Shown: positions 18,172 to 26,062 of the stretch, in pieces
Layout of the letters: every line of letters begins with the position of its first letter
How positions within the stretch are numbered: the stretch's first letter is position 1
Assembly (NCBI RefSeq): GCF_014490745.1
Contig: NZ_LZEU01000001.1
Span: forward strand, 2,879,501 to 2,943,500
Length of the DNA: 64,000 nucleotides
Direction of reading: 5' to 3'
Source of the DNA: Pseudomonas alcaligenes
GTDB taxonomy: Bacteria > Pseudomonadota > Gammaproteobacteria > Pseudomonadales > Pseudomonadaceae
The notes under the pieces: model-generated
Databases searched by the model: none
What the model saw: only the letters and a program-made list of their open reading frames with translations
What the model was told of the DNA's origin: nothing
Program-made: the position numbers and the translations under genes

Positions 18172-19841
18172 ATCGAGTGCGAAATCGCCAGGCCGACGTA
18201 ATCACGATCACGCAGCGGTTGGTCGTAAGGGGTGTCAGCATCGTTGAACTTCGCGTAGTTCAAACTGACCTGCCAGTTGCCGGGGTTGCGCACAAGGTTC
18301 AGGTACAGGTTCATGGAGCTGGCATCCCGGGTATAGGTCGAATACATCGACGGCGTGCGCCCATTGCCCAGCGACTGCTGGTAATAGATACCCGGCGTAA
18401 CGCTCCAACCCGGGATCAGAATGCTGTCATAGGTCAGACTGAAATCGAGGTGGATCCCCGAGGAGCTCGCATCGCCATGGGACTTGGCCGGAAGCTTCGA
18501 CCAATCCTCAACCCAGCTGTTGCCCCCTGCGGAAATCAACTCACCGTCATAGCTGTCATGCAGCCCCGGATACTTCACCAGTACCAGTTCCGACATGAGG
18601 GTCGCGGTGCTGGCCCCAGTGAACTCGAGGAAATCCGCGGAGTTGGCATTGGTAAAGCTGTAGATGCCGGTCAGGTGCCACTGGAACTTCTTGGTGTCTT
18701 TCCAGCATTCCCCACCCTGCCCTGCACATGGGCCAGCGCCGAAAAATCCGGGCAAGGGGTTGAGCGGCACCGCCTCTTTGGGCCGGTAAGACAGCTCGGT
18801 GCCCACCGCCCAGTCGCCAACCGGCAGGTTGGCACTGATGCCGTAGAGCATGCGGTCTTCCGGGTAGACCCACTTGGGAGCCCAAGTGGCCTGGTTGTAC
18901 TGCACTTGCGGCAGCTTGTCGTGATAGCGCATCACGTAGAAACCGTAGTTGACGTCGCTGTCTTCCGGCTGCCAGCGCACCGAGAGTCCCCACTGACCAC
19001 TGTCACGGGCATCCTTGTCGTCGTAGCCGTACTCCTTCATACCCTCGCCGATCACGTTAAAGGTCGACCAGTAGCTACCCACTGGTGGCAGCTCGCTCTT
19101 GTTCCAGCCGAACTGGTAATAGGTCTCGACGTTGATGCCGTAGCCCAGCCCCGTGGCGACACTGAGCATCGGCGCCGGTAGCACAGCCTCCTTGAGCTGC
19201 ACTCCCGGGCTCGACAGCGCCTGGAAATCGTAGGCGTTGGTGGCGTTGATGCCGCCCACCGCGAACAGGCTCTCACCCCAGTTGATAACCTGGTTGCCCA
19301 GGCGCGCCCGCACTCGCTGATCCCCCACATCGAAGGTCTTGCTCACCCACAGATCGAGCAGGCGCGTCTTGAACTTCAGTTCGTCACGCGCATCATCGGT
19401 CAGCCCATCGCTGCCGATATCCGAACCCGCGGCTTGCCAACCCTGCGTTTCCGCACCCAGCGTCCCGGTAGTGTGGGTGGCAGCAAAGTCACGCTTCCAG
19501 CTGCCACGCGCCATGAAGGTGAGATCCTCGGGAAACTTCAACACCAGCTCGTGCATACCCTTGAGGTAGTTGGTGAACAGGTCACCCTTGTCATAGTTCA
19601 GGTTGCCCTGGTCACCGATCCCGGAGACAGTCGCATCCAGGCATCCAGCCGGCGCGCCACCGCCAGTGGCACCGGCGTTGACCAGATCGCAGCCCTGAGA
19701 CTGAGCGCGCACGCCCATGCCCCAACCAATGGTGGAATCGAACGAGCCCCGGACATTGTCCGTCTCGAAGGTGAAGCCCATGGCCAGAGGCGCAGCGCAG
19801 GCAATAGCCAGACCCGATGCTTTAGCAATTGTTCTTTTCAT
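18168..19841 (-). CDS. DUF1302 outer-membrane beta-barrel protein
   Basis: A 557-residue predicted outer-membrane protein. A signal peptide (MKRTIAKASGLAIACAAPLA) precedes the family opening GFTFETDNVRGSFDSTIGWGMG. Alternating beta-strands follow, with the DUF1302 landmark RVRARLGNQVINWGESLF and several YYQxG/SYRPKE strands, ending VGLAISHSM. The ATG at 19841 has AGGAG upstream. DUF1302 proteins are nearly always encoded beside DUF1329 and often with MMPL exporters in clusters for hydrophobic substrates such as steroids. The gene starts 20 bp after the DUF1329 stop and overlaps the MMPL start. Confidence 0.88.
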   Translation of the reverse strand: MKRTIAKASGLAIACAAPLAMGFTFETDNVRGSFDSTIGWGMGVRAQSQGCDLVNAGATGGGAPAGCLDATVSGIGDQGNLNYDKGDLFTNYLKGMHELVLKFPEDLTFMARGSWKRDFAATHTTGTLGAETQGWQAAGSDIGSDGLTDDARDELKFKTRLLDLWVSKTFDVGDQRVRARLGNQVINWGESLFAVGGINATNAYDFQALSSPGVQLKEAVLPAPMLSVATGLGYGINVETYYQFGWNKSELPPVGSYWSTFNVIGEGMKEYGYDDKDARDSGQWGLSVRWQPEDSDVNYGFYVMRYHDKLPQVQYNQATWAPKWVYPEDRMLYGISANLPVGDWAVGTELSYRPKEAVPLNPLPGFFGAGPCAGQGGECWKDTKKFQWHLTGIYSFTNANSADFLEFTGASTATLMSELVLVKYPGLHDSYDGELISAGGNSWVEDWSKLPAKSHGDASSSGIHLDFSLTYDSILIPGWSVTPGIYYQQSLGNGRTPSMYSTYTRDASSMNLYLNLVRNPGNWQVSLNYAKFNDADTPYDQPLRDRDYVGLAISHSM

Positions 19842-19861
19842 GTCGGCTCCTAGATTCGCCA

Positions 19862-21283
19862 TTAGCGCTCGCTGATGGATCGCAGGTTGTCGGATGTATA
19901 GAAATCGCGCTTATGCCGCGGGTTACCAGCGCTCTCGGTCTGCCAGTGGAGATCCTTGCTAGCGCCGATGGTGGTCAAGTCGTAGAGGTAGCGGCCATCT
20001 GCCAGGTTGTACTGCACCAGAGCCTGCATATCGCAAGCACCGGTCTCGTACACAGGGATCGTGAAGCCCTCACGCACCTTCCAGACCTGCCCTTGCTTGT
20101 CGTAATCGACGGCCATCAGGGCGTTCCAGCTATCCTCGTCGATGTAGAAAAGCCGCTTCGGCGCCTGGTGACGCATCCCCTGACGGACATTGGCCTCAAC
20201 GACCCACACGCGATGGAGCTCGTAGCGGCGCGACTCAGGTGCGAGCGAGCCCTCCTGAGCAACCTCTTCGACCTTGGCGGAGGTGTCGTAGGCGCCAAAA
20301 GCGTTGTAGGAGACAATCAACTCCTGCTTGCCGATCAGCTTCCAGTCGAAGCGATCCAGGGGCCCGAAGAAGACGTTCGCTTCATCGACGGTGTACTGGT
20401 TATCCAGGCCAATCTGCGGGGCGTCGTAGGAGTAGGCGGGCATGCGCCGTACACGCCGCTGACCAGGAAAATAATAGAAGGTGGCCGACTGCTCTCCGGC
20501 TGTGAGGGTTCCCACGGCAGCCTGCCCCGCCAGGGCAGCCGGCTCCAGGAAAGAAAAGTACGTGGCGTTTTCCAGCCGGCCTACGGAAGAGAACAGCGCA
20601 CTTCCCTTCGCTCCCCAAGGGGTAAAGAAGGACAGGTCATTCGAGATGCGCAGCCAATCCCCGCCCCCCTTGCGCGGCGAGACCCCAGCGATGGTCTTGG
20701 GAATATCGATACCGACGCCGCGGTAGCGCATCTTCATGTTCAACATGACCTCGACGCCGGTGGTCGGCAGCGGAAACGGAACGCCTGGTACATAGGCATC
20801 CTGCAGGGCAAGACCACTGGCATCGAGGGTGGCGAAACCGACGTTTTTCTTGGTGTTCTCGGCAACGAAGTCCGGCACACCGCAGCTGCGGCGGGTGGGG
20901 TACACGTCCATGCGATAGCCCGGCACTTTCTTGAACAGCTCCAGCTGGCCCGGCGACAGCTTGCTCGCGTACTGCGCGACATTGTTGGCGTCGATACTGT
21001 AGAGCGACTTGTCGTCCTTGAACTTCCAGTGCTGGCCACGCACCTGGCCGTAGCTCCAACCCACGTCCTGCTGACCAGGCGGAGTCCAGGCCGGAATCAC
21101 CCCATCGGCACTTGCAGCAACCTCACCTCCTAGCGGCGTCAGCTTCGTACCCAGCAACGCAACGTCCTGCTCTGCCGCCTGAACCGAACAAATTGCAGTC
21201 GATGCTGCAATGGCCACGAGCAGATGCCTGACCCCACAGCGGGTGGAAATGCCGGCTTCTGGGTACTCAATCACTTCATTCAT
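19862..21283 (-). CDS. DUF1329 periplasmic/outer-membrane lipid-carrier-like protein
   Basis: A 473-residue exported protein and the first gene of the envelope operon. Signal segment around VRHLLVAIAASTAICSVQA, then the family opening LLGTKLTPLGGEVAASADGVIPAW and the strand pairs YYFPGQRRVRRMPAYSYDAP and LIGKQELIVSYNAF. DUF1329 members share the half-barrel fold of LolB/RseB-type proteins and are thought to carry lipidic ligands. The ATG at 21283 (MNEVIEYPEAG) is preferred over an in-frame start at 21352 because of GAGG upstream and family length. Its promoter carries the palindrome at 21371-21382. Confidence 0.85.
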   Translation of the reverse strand: MNEVIEYPEAGISTRCGVRHLLVAIAASTAICSVQAAEQDVALLGTKLTPLGGEVAASADGVIPAWTPPGQQDVGWSYGQVRGQHWKFKDDKSLYSIDANNVAQYASKLSPGQLELFKKVPGYRMDVYPTRRSCGVPDFVAENTKKNVGFATLDASGLALQDAYVPGVPFPLPTTGVEVMLNMKMRYRGVGIDIPKTIAGVSPRKGGGDWLRISNDLSFFTPWGAKGSALFSSVGRLENATYFSFLEPAALAGQAAVGTLTAGEQSATFYYFPGQRRVRRMPAYSYDAPQIGLDNQYTVDEANVFFGPLDRFDWKLIGKQELIVSYNAFGAYDTSAKVEEVAQEGSLAPESRRYELHRVWVVEANVRQGMRHQAPKRLFYIDEDSWNALMAVDYDKQGQVWKVREGFTIPVYETGACDMQALVQYNLADGRYLYDLTTIGASKDLHWQTESAGNPRHKRDFYTSDNLRSISER

Positions 21284-21364
21284 AGGAGGATCCTCACGGG
21301 ACTTGACCGGCGGCACGCTCATCCTGGAAGGACGAATCGGCTCATGCCACACCTTTTAATCAAA

Positions 21365-21385
21365 TGACATGGTCAATTGACCAAG
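21365..21385. promoter_or_regulatory. Palindromic operator of the envelope operon
   Basis: TGACATGGTCAATTGACCAAG contains the perfect 12-bp palindrome GGTCAATTGACC at 21371-21382, starting 88 bp upstream of the DUF1329 start codon. The PhyH operon carries the same element with one core change at 38494-38505, 89 bp upstream of its start codon. Confidence 0.65.
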
Positions 21386-21539
21386 TCCAGTGAACAAAGC
21401 AAGCAATATGCCAACGACAGTTATCTAAATATTTTTCGTTAAATATCAGTTACTTATATGAAATAGCTTTTGGCCAACGAAGCGTGCGAACCGAGTAGTG
21501 CACCAACGTGTGTCAGCAGACCGCACTACTTTGTGAATT

Positions 21540-21555
21540 AACGAAACACTCGTTA
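21540..21555. promoter_or_regulatory. Probable autoregulatory site of TetR-1
   Basis: AACGAAACACTCGTTA holds the inverted repeat AACGA-AACAC-TCGTT, 177 bp upstream of the TetR-1 start. The same site and much of its left flank recur at 38664-38679, about 171 bp ahead of TetR-2. Confidence 0.6.
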
Positions 21556-21731
21556 CGAAACTTTCAAGACTGCCGATTGACCTTAAAAGCGCCGCATGTT
21601 TTCCAGGGACACGAGACAGCTCAGGCTTCAGAGACGAGCCCATGACCTGGCAAACGAAAATCCGCTAGCATCCGCTGACATTGCCGCCGGATGGCAGTCA
21701 GCAATAGCACAGTAGGAATGGAGACTTAACT

Positions 21732-22313
21732 ATGGCCAGAGTAGGCGCTGCACTGCGCAGGCAGGACTTCGTAGAAGCGACTGTGAAAGTGATTGCTGAA
21801 CATGGGGTGGCCAACGCAACGACTCGACGTATTGCTGCTGCCGCTGGCTGCCCACTGGCCTCACTGCACTACGTCTTCCATACCAAGGACGACCTCTTCT
21901 ATGCGGTCTATGAGTCGCTTTTCAGCCTGCCGCAGCAAGCTCTGGAGCATGTCCCCGCCGGCACTACCCCTGCTGAAACGGTTGCCGAGGTGCTGCGCCA
22001 ATCCATCGCATGGTTCAGCGAGAACCCAGACCTGGCTCGGGCGCAATCTGAGCTGTTTTTCTGGACCATGCGCAACAACCCTGAGCTGGCAAGAAAGATC
22101 TACACGATGGCTATTGAAGTCACTGAACAGGCCGTAGAGCGGGCCGTCGGCTCATTGCTAGATAAGAATTTTTTGAACGCCACCAGCCGCCTGCTCATTC
22201 ACCTGACAGATGGCTTACTCATCGCCTGGTCCGCCCATGAAGATTCGACACGACTGAAAGCAGAGACAGAAACAGCCTGCCGGGCATTAGTGCTGCTGTT
22301 AGAACACCACTAA
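21732..22313 (+). CDS. TetR/AcrR-family regulator (TetR-1)
   Basis: A 193-residue repressor. The N-terminal DNA-binding domain (RRQDFVEATVKVIAEHG, then NATTRRIAAAAGCPLASLHY, YVFHTKDDLFYAVYESLF) is almost identical to that of TetR-2 at 38850, including the recognition helix region, and the ligand domains also match in length. The ATG is preceded by GGAATGGAG. It is divergent from the envelope operon, with 448 bp between their starts holding both operators. TetR-1 and TetR-2 therefore probably recognise the same sites. The inducer is likely the pathway substrate or an acyl-CoA derivative (inferred). Confidence 0.9.
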   Translation: MARVGAALRRQDFVEATVKVIAEHGVANATTRRIAAAAGCPLASLHYVFHTKDDLFYAVYESLFSLPQQALEHVPAGTTPAETVAEVLRQSIAWFSENPDLARAQSELFFWTMRNNPELARKIYTMAIEVTEQAVERAVGSLLDKNFLNATSRLLIHLTDGLLIAWSAHEDSTRLKAETETACRALVLLLEHH

Positions 22314-22519
22314 CCCAAGCGCGCCGATGCCCGCTTACTTGTGTTCCAGCCACACAGGCTCGAATACTGTGGGCTGACACCTGGCCCCTGCCTGATCAAT
22401 AGCGGTGGGCAAGAGCTATTGCCCGCAGTCGCTCATTGGGAGAAGTGGTCTGGAGAAGGGATATATGCCACATCCAGCACAGTGCCGCCCTGCTCTGCTA
22501 CCGGCGCGATCACGACGAC

Positions 22520-22666
22520 TCAGTAATGCCTGAAAATCTCGCCAATGCTGGCTACCGGATGCCCGATGCGAGGGTCGACTGCAGGACTCACAGATGGATG
22601 CCTGAGAGTGACGATGGCGCTCAAGACCACAGCAAAGGTCAAACACACAAACACGAAGTGACGCAT
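22520..22666 (-). CDS. Small membrane or secreted protein, 48 residues
   Basis: The ATG at 22666 has a strong ribosome site (AGGAGG, 6-nt spacing). It opens a 48-residue frame: a hydrophobic N-terminal segment (FVFVCLTFAVVLSAIVTL) followed by a short polar tail ending in IFRHY. It may be a single-pass membrane peptide or a very short secreted peptide. No relative recognised. The AraC-type operator at 22747-22773 lies about 80 bp upstream on this strand. Confidence 0.45.
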   Translation of the reverse strand: MRHFVFVCLTFAVVLSAIVTLRHPSVSPAVDPRIGHPVASIGEIFRHY

Positions 22667-23006
22667 CGCAGCCCTCCTGCATGGGAGCTTTTTTGTTATT
22701 GATGCCCTCGAGTCTGGTCTTCGATACGCGCAAAAGCTTGGCATATCACGCCAAAAAATAACCATTTCACGCCCCGCGGCATGAGCAGTGCAAAGCAGCT
22801 GCTCTTCTGGCCACACAGGATGTAGATGGCGAAAAGACTGCTGGTCGCGTGCTTATAAGCCTGCACCATTTGCCCTAACGAAGATGCGCCCCAGACGGCT
22901 CGACGCCACGATCTGGTATCGTCAGACAGGTATCACCCAGCCCCCTTCGATCTCACCCGGGTCGAAGCACTACACCGTGCAACCGCGTCATCTTCTGGGT
23001 AGCGAA
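22667..23006. promoter_or_regulatory. Intergenic control region between the small protein and the tandem AraC genes
   Basis: Contains the AraC-type repeat at 22747-22773. The remaining ~230 bp before the AraC start at 23007 holds no supported gene; the open frame continuing upstream to 22788 lacks family similarity and is judged non-coding. Confidence 0.45.
22747..22773. promoter_or_regulatory. Putative AraC-type operator, 21-bp-spaced direct repeat
   Basis: TCACGCC occurs twice, the CACGCC cores at 22747-22752 and 22768-22773 being exactly 21 bp apart; TTGGCAT precedes the first. The arrangement matches 11217-11244. It could serve the small gene at 22666 or the AraC pair at 23007. Confidence 0.55.
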
Positions 23007-24092
23007 ATGGCTTCTCTTGTCCGTGGTATTGCCCTGCTAGGGTTTGATGAGTTCGCGATCAGCCAGGGGCTCGAACCCCAAGCCATGCTGGCTGAAATCG
23101 GACTACCCAGCGACGCCGTAGATGGCTTGATCTCAGGCTCCGAGTTCGCTGCATTACTAGAGCTATGTGCGAGGCGCTCGTGCAACCCGTTGTTCGGGCT
23201 GCAGCTCGGCCTCTACCAGGGGCCACAGGCGCTGGGCAGCCTGCTTTATGTGATCAGAAGCACCAGCACATTGGGTCAGATCCTCGAGGCACTGACTCGT
23301 TGCTTCCACTTCCATAACAGCGGAGCGGATCTCCACCTGAAACGGCAAAGCGGAACCGCACGACTTTCCTACGATGTAACCGATGGTGACACCATCTCAG
23401 CAAGACAGACCGTGGAGCTGACCATGGGCATCTGCACGCGGCTGATCCAAGACCTGCTGGGGCATCCCTGGAAGCCTATCGAATTACAGCTGCGCCATCC
23501 GGCAGGTGAAACACCCAAGGCCTACAGAAATTTTCTCGGTATCACTCCGCACTTTGGCAGTCCTGCCAATGCATGGGTCTTCGCTGAGTCATTGCTGGAG
23601 TCCCCCCTGAGTGCCATAGATGAAGGGTTCCATGAGCTGGCCAAGGGGCATATTGCCGAGCTGGCCCAGATTACCTTGCCGGAACTGCCCCCTTATGTGA
23701 AAAAGCTGCTGCACAGGCAACTTCCCAATAGCCAGGTCACCATCGAGCAAATCGCCGAGCAGATGAGGATCAGCCCTCGAAGCCTGCAACGGTATCTGCA
23801 ATTGGAAGGCACCAGCTTTCAAAAGCTGCTGGACGAGACACGCCACGCGATGGCCACTCGCTACCTACGCGATTCATCCGTTAGCCTGACACAGCTTTCC
23901 GAACTACTGGGCTATGCAGATCTCAGCGCCTTCTCCCGGGCCTTCTCCCGCTGGAACGGCATGAGCCCGCAAAAATGGAAACAACGCCAGCGGCAAGCGC
24001 TCACCACTCCAGTTCTAGGTGTAACGGCGCTTGCTTTCGAGACCGGGCAACCGGTACTACCCGATACAGCCAGTCGCGCGCGGCAACCTTAA
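23007..24092 (+). CDS. AraC-family transcriptional regulator, first of a tandem pair
   Basis: A 361-residue regulator starting MASLVRGIALLGFDEFA. Arabinose-binding-like N-domain (NPLFGLQLGLYQGPQALGSL; DGDTISARQTVELTMGIC) and C-terminal double helix-turn-helix (TIEQIAEQMRISPRSLQRYL; SLTQLSELLGYADLSAFSRA, FSRWNGMSPQKWKQ). The start at 23007 was chosen because similarity to the downstream paralogue begins there; an open frame runs back to 22788 without family features. The next gene, an obvious paralogue, starts 42 bp after the stop. Target probably includes one of the 21-bp repeats in this window (inferred). Confidence 0.87.
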   Translation: MASLVRGIALLGFDEFAISQGLEPQAMLAEIGLPSDAVDGLISGSEFAALLELCARRSCNPLFGLQLGLYQGPQALGSLLYVIRSTSTLGQILEALTRCFHFHNSGADLHLKRQSGTARLSYDVTDGDTISARQTVELTMGICTRLIQDLLGHPWKPIELQLRHPAGETPKAYRNFLGITPHFGSPANAWVFAESLLESPLSAIDEGFHELAKGHIAELAQITLPELPPYVKKLLHRQLPNSQVTIEQIAEQMRISPRSLQRYLQLEGTSFQKLLDETRHAMATRYLRDSSVSLTQLSELLGYADLSAFSRAFSRWNGMSPQKWKQRQRQALTTPVLGVTALAFETGQPVLPDTASRARQP

Positions 24093-24133
24093 CGCAGCTC
24101 GTCGCCAAATCATCCAGATGCCAGACTGCCCAA

Positions 24134-25201
24134 ATGCACCGAAGCCTGTCATTTACTCCTTTGGTCCGGGCCATCAGCCTCATCGGCTTCGATGAGTTCG
24201 CCACCCGCCAAGGCCTCAACCCGGTTGAAATGCTTCGACGCGCATCGATACCGCAAGAGATATTGCGAGGGCATGAAGGAGTCCTCTCCTACCGCAGATT
24301 CTGCGGCCTGCTCGAGCTTTGCGCTCGGCACTCCGGCAATCCCTTGTTTGGCCTGCACTATGGGCTCCAGCAAGGAGTCGCTGTCTTTGGCGAACTGTTC
24401 TATCTGATACGCAACGCCAAAACGGTCGGTGATGCCCTGGCCGAGCTGCGGGCAAGTTACTCGCTGTACTTCAACGATGCCGATATAGGGCTCGATATCG
24501 AAGATGGCCGAGCCTTCCTTAGCTACAGCCCAAACGAGCGCGACATACCCGGGCTGTGCCAGGCTGAGGAATCGGCATGCGCGGTTGGGCTGCAGTTGAT
24601 GCGCACCCTTATCGGCAACAGCTGGCAACCCAGAGGAATCCGGCTTCGGCATCTCCCCCTCCAGGGTGAGTCGCACTACCGGCAGACCTTGGGCCTGCTC
24701 CCGACTTTCGATGCCCGCTGCTCTGCGATGGAGTTCGATTCGACCGATCTTTCACTGCCACTGAGCTCGGCAAATAAAACACTGTACCGCCTGATAGCCG
24801 AGCACATGAGCAAGATCGAACGCCTGAAGGCCGACGAGTTACCCAGCTACGTCAGGCAGTTGCTGCGTCATCTCCTGCCCTCTGGGCGTGCGACTACCGA
24901 GAAAATTGCCGACTGCCTGGCGATTCACCCACGCACGCTACAACACTGGCTGGCGCAGGAAGGCACGTCCTTCCAACGGCTTCTGGATGAAACCCGCCAG
25001 GAAATGGCGGGACAGTACCTCGAAAATCCATCGATCAGTACGGCACAGATGTCCGGGCTACTCGGTTATTCGACACCCAGCGGATTCAATCGCGCATTCA
25101 ATCGATGGTTCGGAATAAGCCCCTTGGAATGGCAGGAAAGGCACGGCATCAAACGACAACCTCGCCTCCTGCGCATCAGGCGTTCTGGCATCCTGGATTG
25201 A
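24134..25201 (+). CDS. AraC-family transcriptional regulator, second of a tandem pair
   Basis: A 355-residue paralogue of the preceding gene. The two share the opening VRAISLIGFDEFA/VRGIALLGFDEFA, the NPLFGLHYGLQQGVAVFG block, DELPSYVRQLLRHLLPSG before the DNA-binding part, and the double helix-turn-helix (TTEKIADCLAIHPRTLQHWL; STAQMSGLLGYSTPSGFNRA, FNRWFGISPLEWQ). The ATG at 24134 (MHRSLSFTPLV) was chosen over the longer frame from 23975, which would overlap the first gene. Tandem duplication followed by divergence is likely. Whether the two proteins respond to different ligands cannot be seen. Confidence 0.87.
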   Translation: MHRSLSFTPLVRAISLIGFDEFATRQGLNPVEMLRRASIPQEILRGHEGVLSYRRFCGLLELCARHSGNPLFGLHYGLQQGVAVFGELFYLIRNAKTVGDALAELRASYSLYFNDADIGLDIEDGRAFLSYSPNERDIPGLCQAEESACAVGLQLMRTLIGNSWQPRGIRLRHLPLQGESHYRQTLGLLPTFDARCSAMEFDSTDLSLPLSSANKTLYRLIAEHMSKIERLKADELPSYVRQLLRHLLPSGRATTEKIADCLAIHPRTLQHWLAQEGTSFQRLLDETRQEMAGQYLENPSISTAQMSGLLGYSTPSGFNRAFNRWFGISPLEWQERHGIKRQPRLLRIRRSGILD

Positions 25202-25656
25202 TACCCCGAAGACTTGAAAAGCTCTTTCTGGAACATGCCCGGCAAGACGTTCTGGGTAATTTCACAAAGCCAGTCGACGAGTTCGCAGCACCCACGGCGA
25301 CTAGTCTTCGTTGTTATTCAGCAGGGGGGTTCCAGATCAGCAACTCAAGCGCTGCAGCGATTTGAATGCGGTGATCAGCAAGCTGCACCGGCAACAAATC
25401 CTGAGCACGCTCCAGTCAGCAACCAGCTCAAGAAAGGCGTATTCAGTCGCTAAGACCTGCCCTGGAGAGGGGCAACTATCTCAAGGCATAGCCAATCAGA
25501 TCAGGCCATGGCACCTGGCCACTCGAACTGGATATTGACTTGGGAAACGGGCGACGATCAGAACCTGCGCCAATCGCCCGCCCGTCTACAAGCCATCCAG
25601 AATCAGGAGCTGCCTCACCCGGGACAGACCAGAATTGGCGATGTACGCTCCTGGCA
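25202..25656. other. Intergenic, no gene recognised
   Basis: About 455 bp between the AraC pair and the DUF1145 gene on the other strand. Short frames on both strands lack ribosome sites and family features. No clear terminator hairpin was found. Confidence 0.4.
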
Positions 25657-25920
25657 CTATTTGAGCTCAGGCGTCCCTTGTCGTAGAGGCCACCAGTGCA
25701 GAAAGCCGAACAGTATCGTCAGCAGCAGGCTCACCGCCAAGGATCCCGGGTAGCGACGCACATAGCGAAACACGATCGGCACCTCCAGCAGATGGATAGC
25801 AAGTAGAACGCCCGCCGCGTAGCACAGAGCTATTTCCGCGCCGAAAGGCAATGAGGTGAGAAGGCCGATTAACGCCAGCAGGTAGATGGCCAGACAGCAT
25901 GCTTTCAGTAGCTTGTTCAT
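25657..25920 (-). CDS. Small membrane protein, DUF1145-like
   Basis: An 87-residue protein with three hydrophobic segments (LLKACCLAIYLLALIGLLTSL; IALCYAAGVLLAIHLLEV; LAVSLLLTILFGFLHWWPL). The LLAIHLLEVPIVFRYVR...LLTILFGFLHWWPL part resembles DUF1145 (YhhL-like) proteins, with the HLLE and FGxxH landmarks. The start at 25920 (MNKLLKACC) fits the topology; a longer frame to 25986 adds an unlikely N-terminus. Function unknown. It lies downstream of the TonB receptor on the same strand, 143 bp beyond its stop. Confidence 0.6.
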   Translation of the reverse strand: MNKLLKACCLAIYLLALIGLLTSLPFGAEIALCYAAGVLLAIHLLEVPIVFRYVRRYPGSLAVSLLLTILFGFLHWWPLRQGTPELK

Positions 25921-26062
25921 CTTCTTAGCGCTCTTGTATTGATTCAAAATGTGGATGGCCAGGGCAGCATCTGCTACTCCCGGCATACACCTTTATTTTT
26001 CTGGATCGCATGACGCGCTCCTGCCGTCTGGCGCCCTGCCCTGTTTCAAGGAAACAGCATCG

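Noticed and set aside
16915..18201. Plus-strand frame of about 430 codons opposite the MMPL gene
   Set aside because: Glutamine/histidine/arginine-rich antisense shadow with no motif; the minus strand encodes a clear transporter.
19829..21133. Plus-strand frame opposite the DUF1329 gene
   Set aside because: Antisense shadow; DUF1329 family features are on the minus strand.
21446..21643. 65-codon minus-strand frame in the TetR-1 control region
   Set aside because: Covers the regulatory palindrome, has no ribosome site and no family features.
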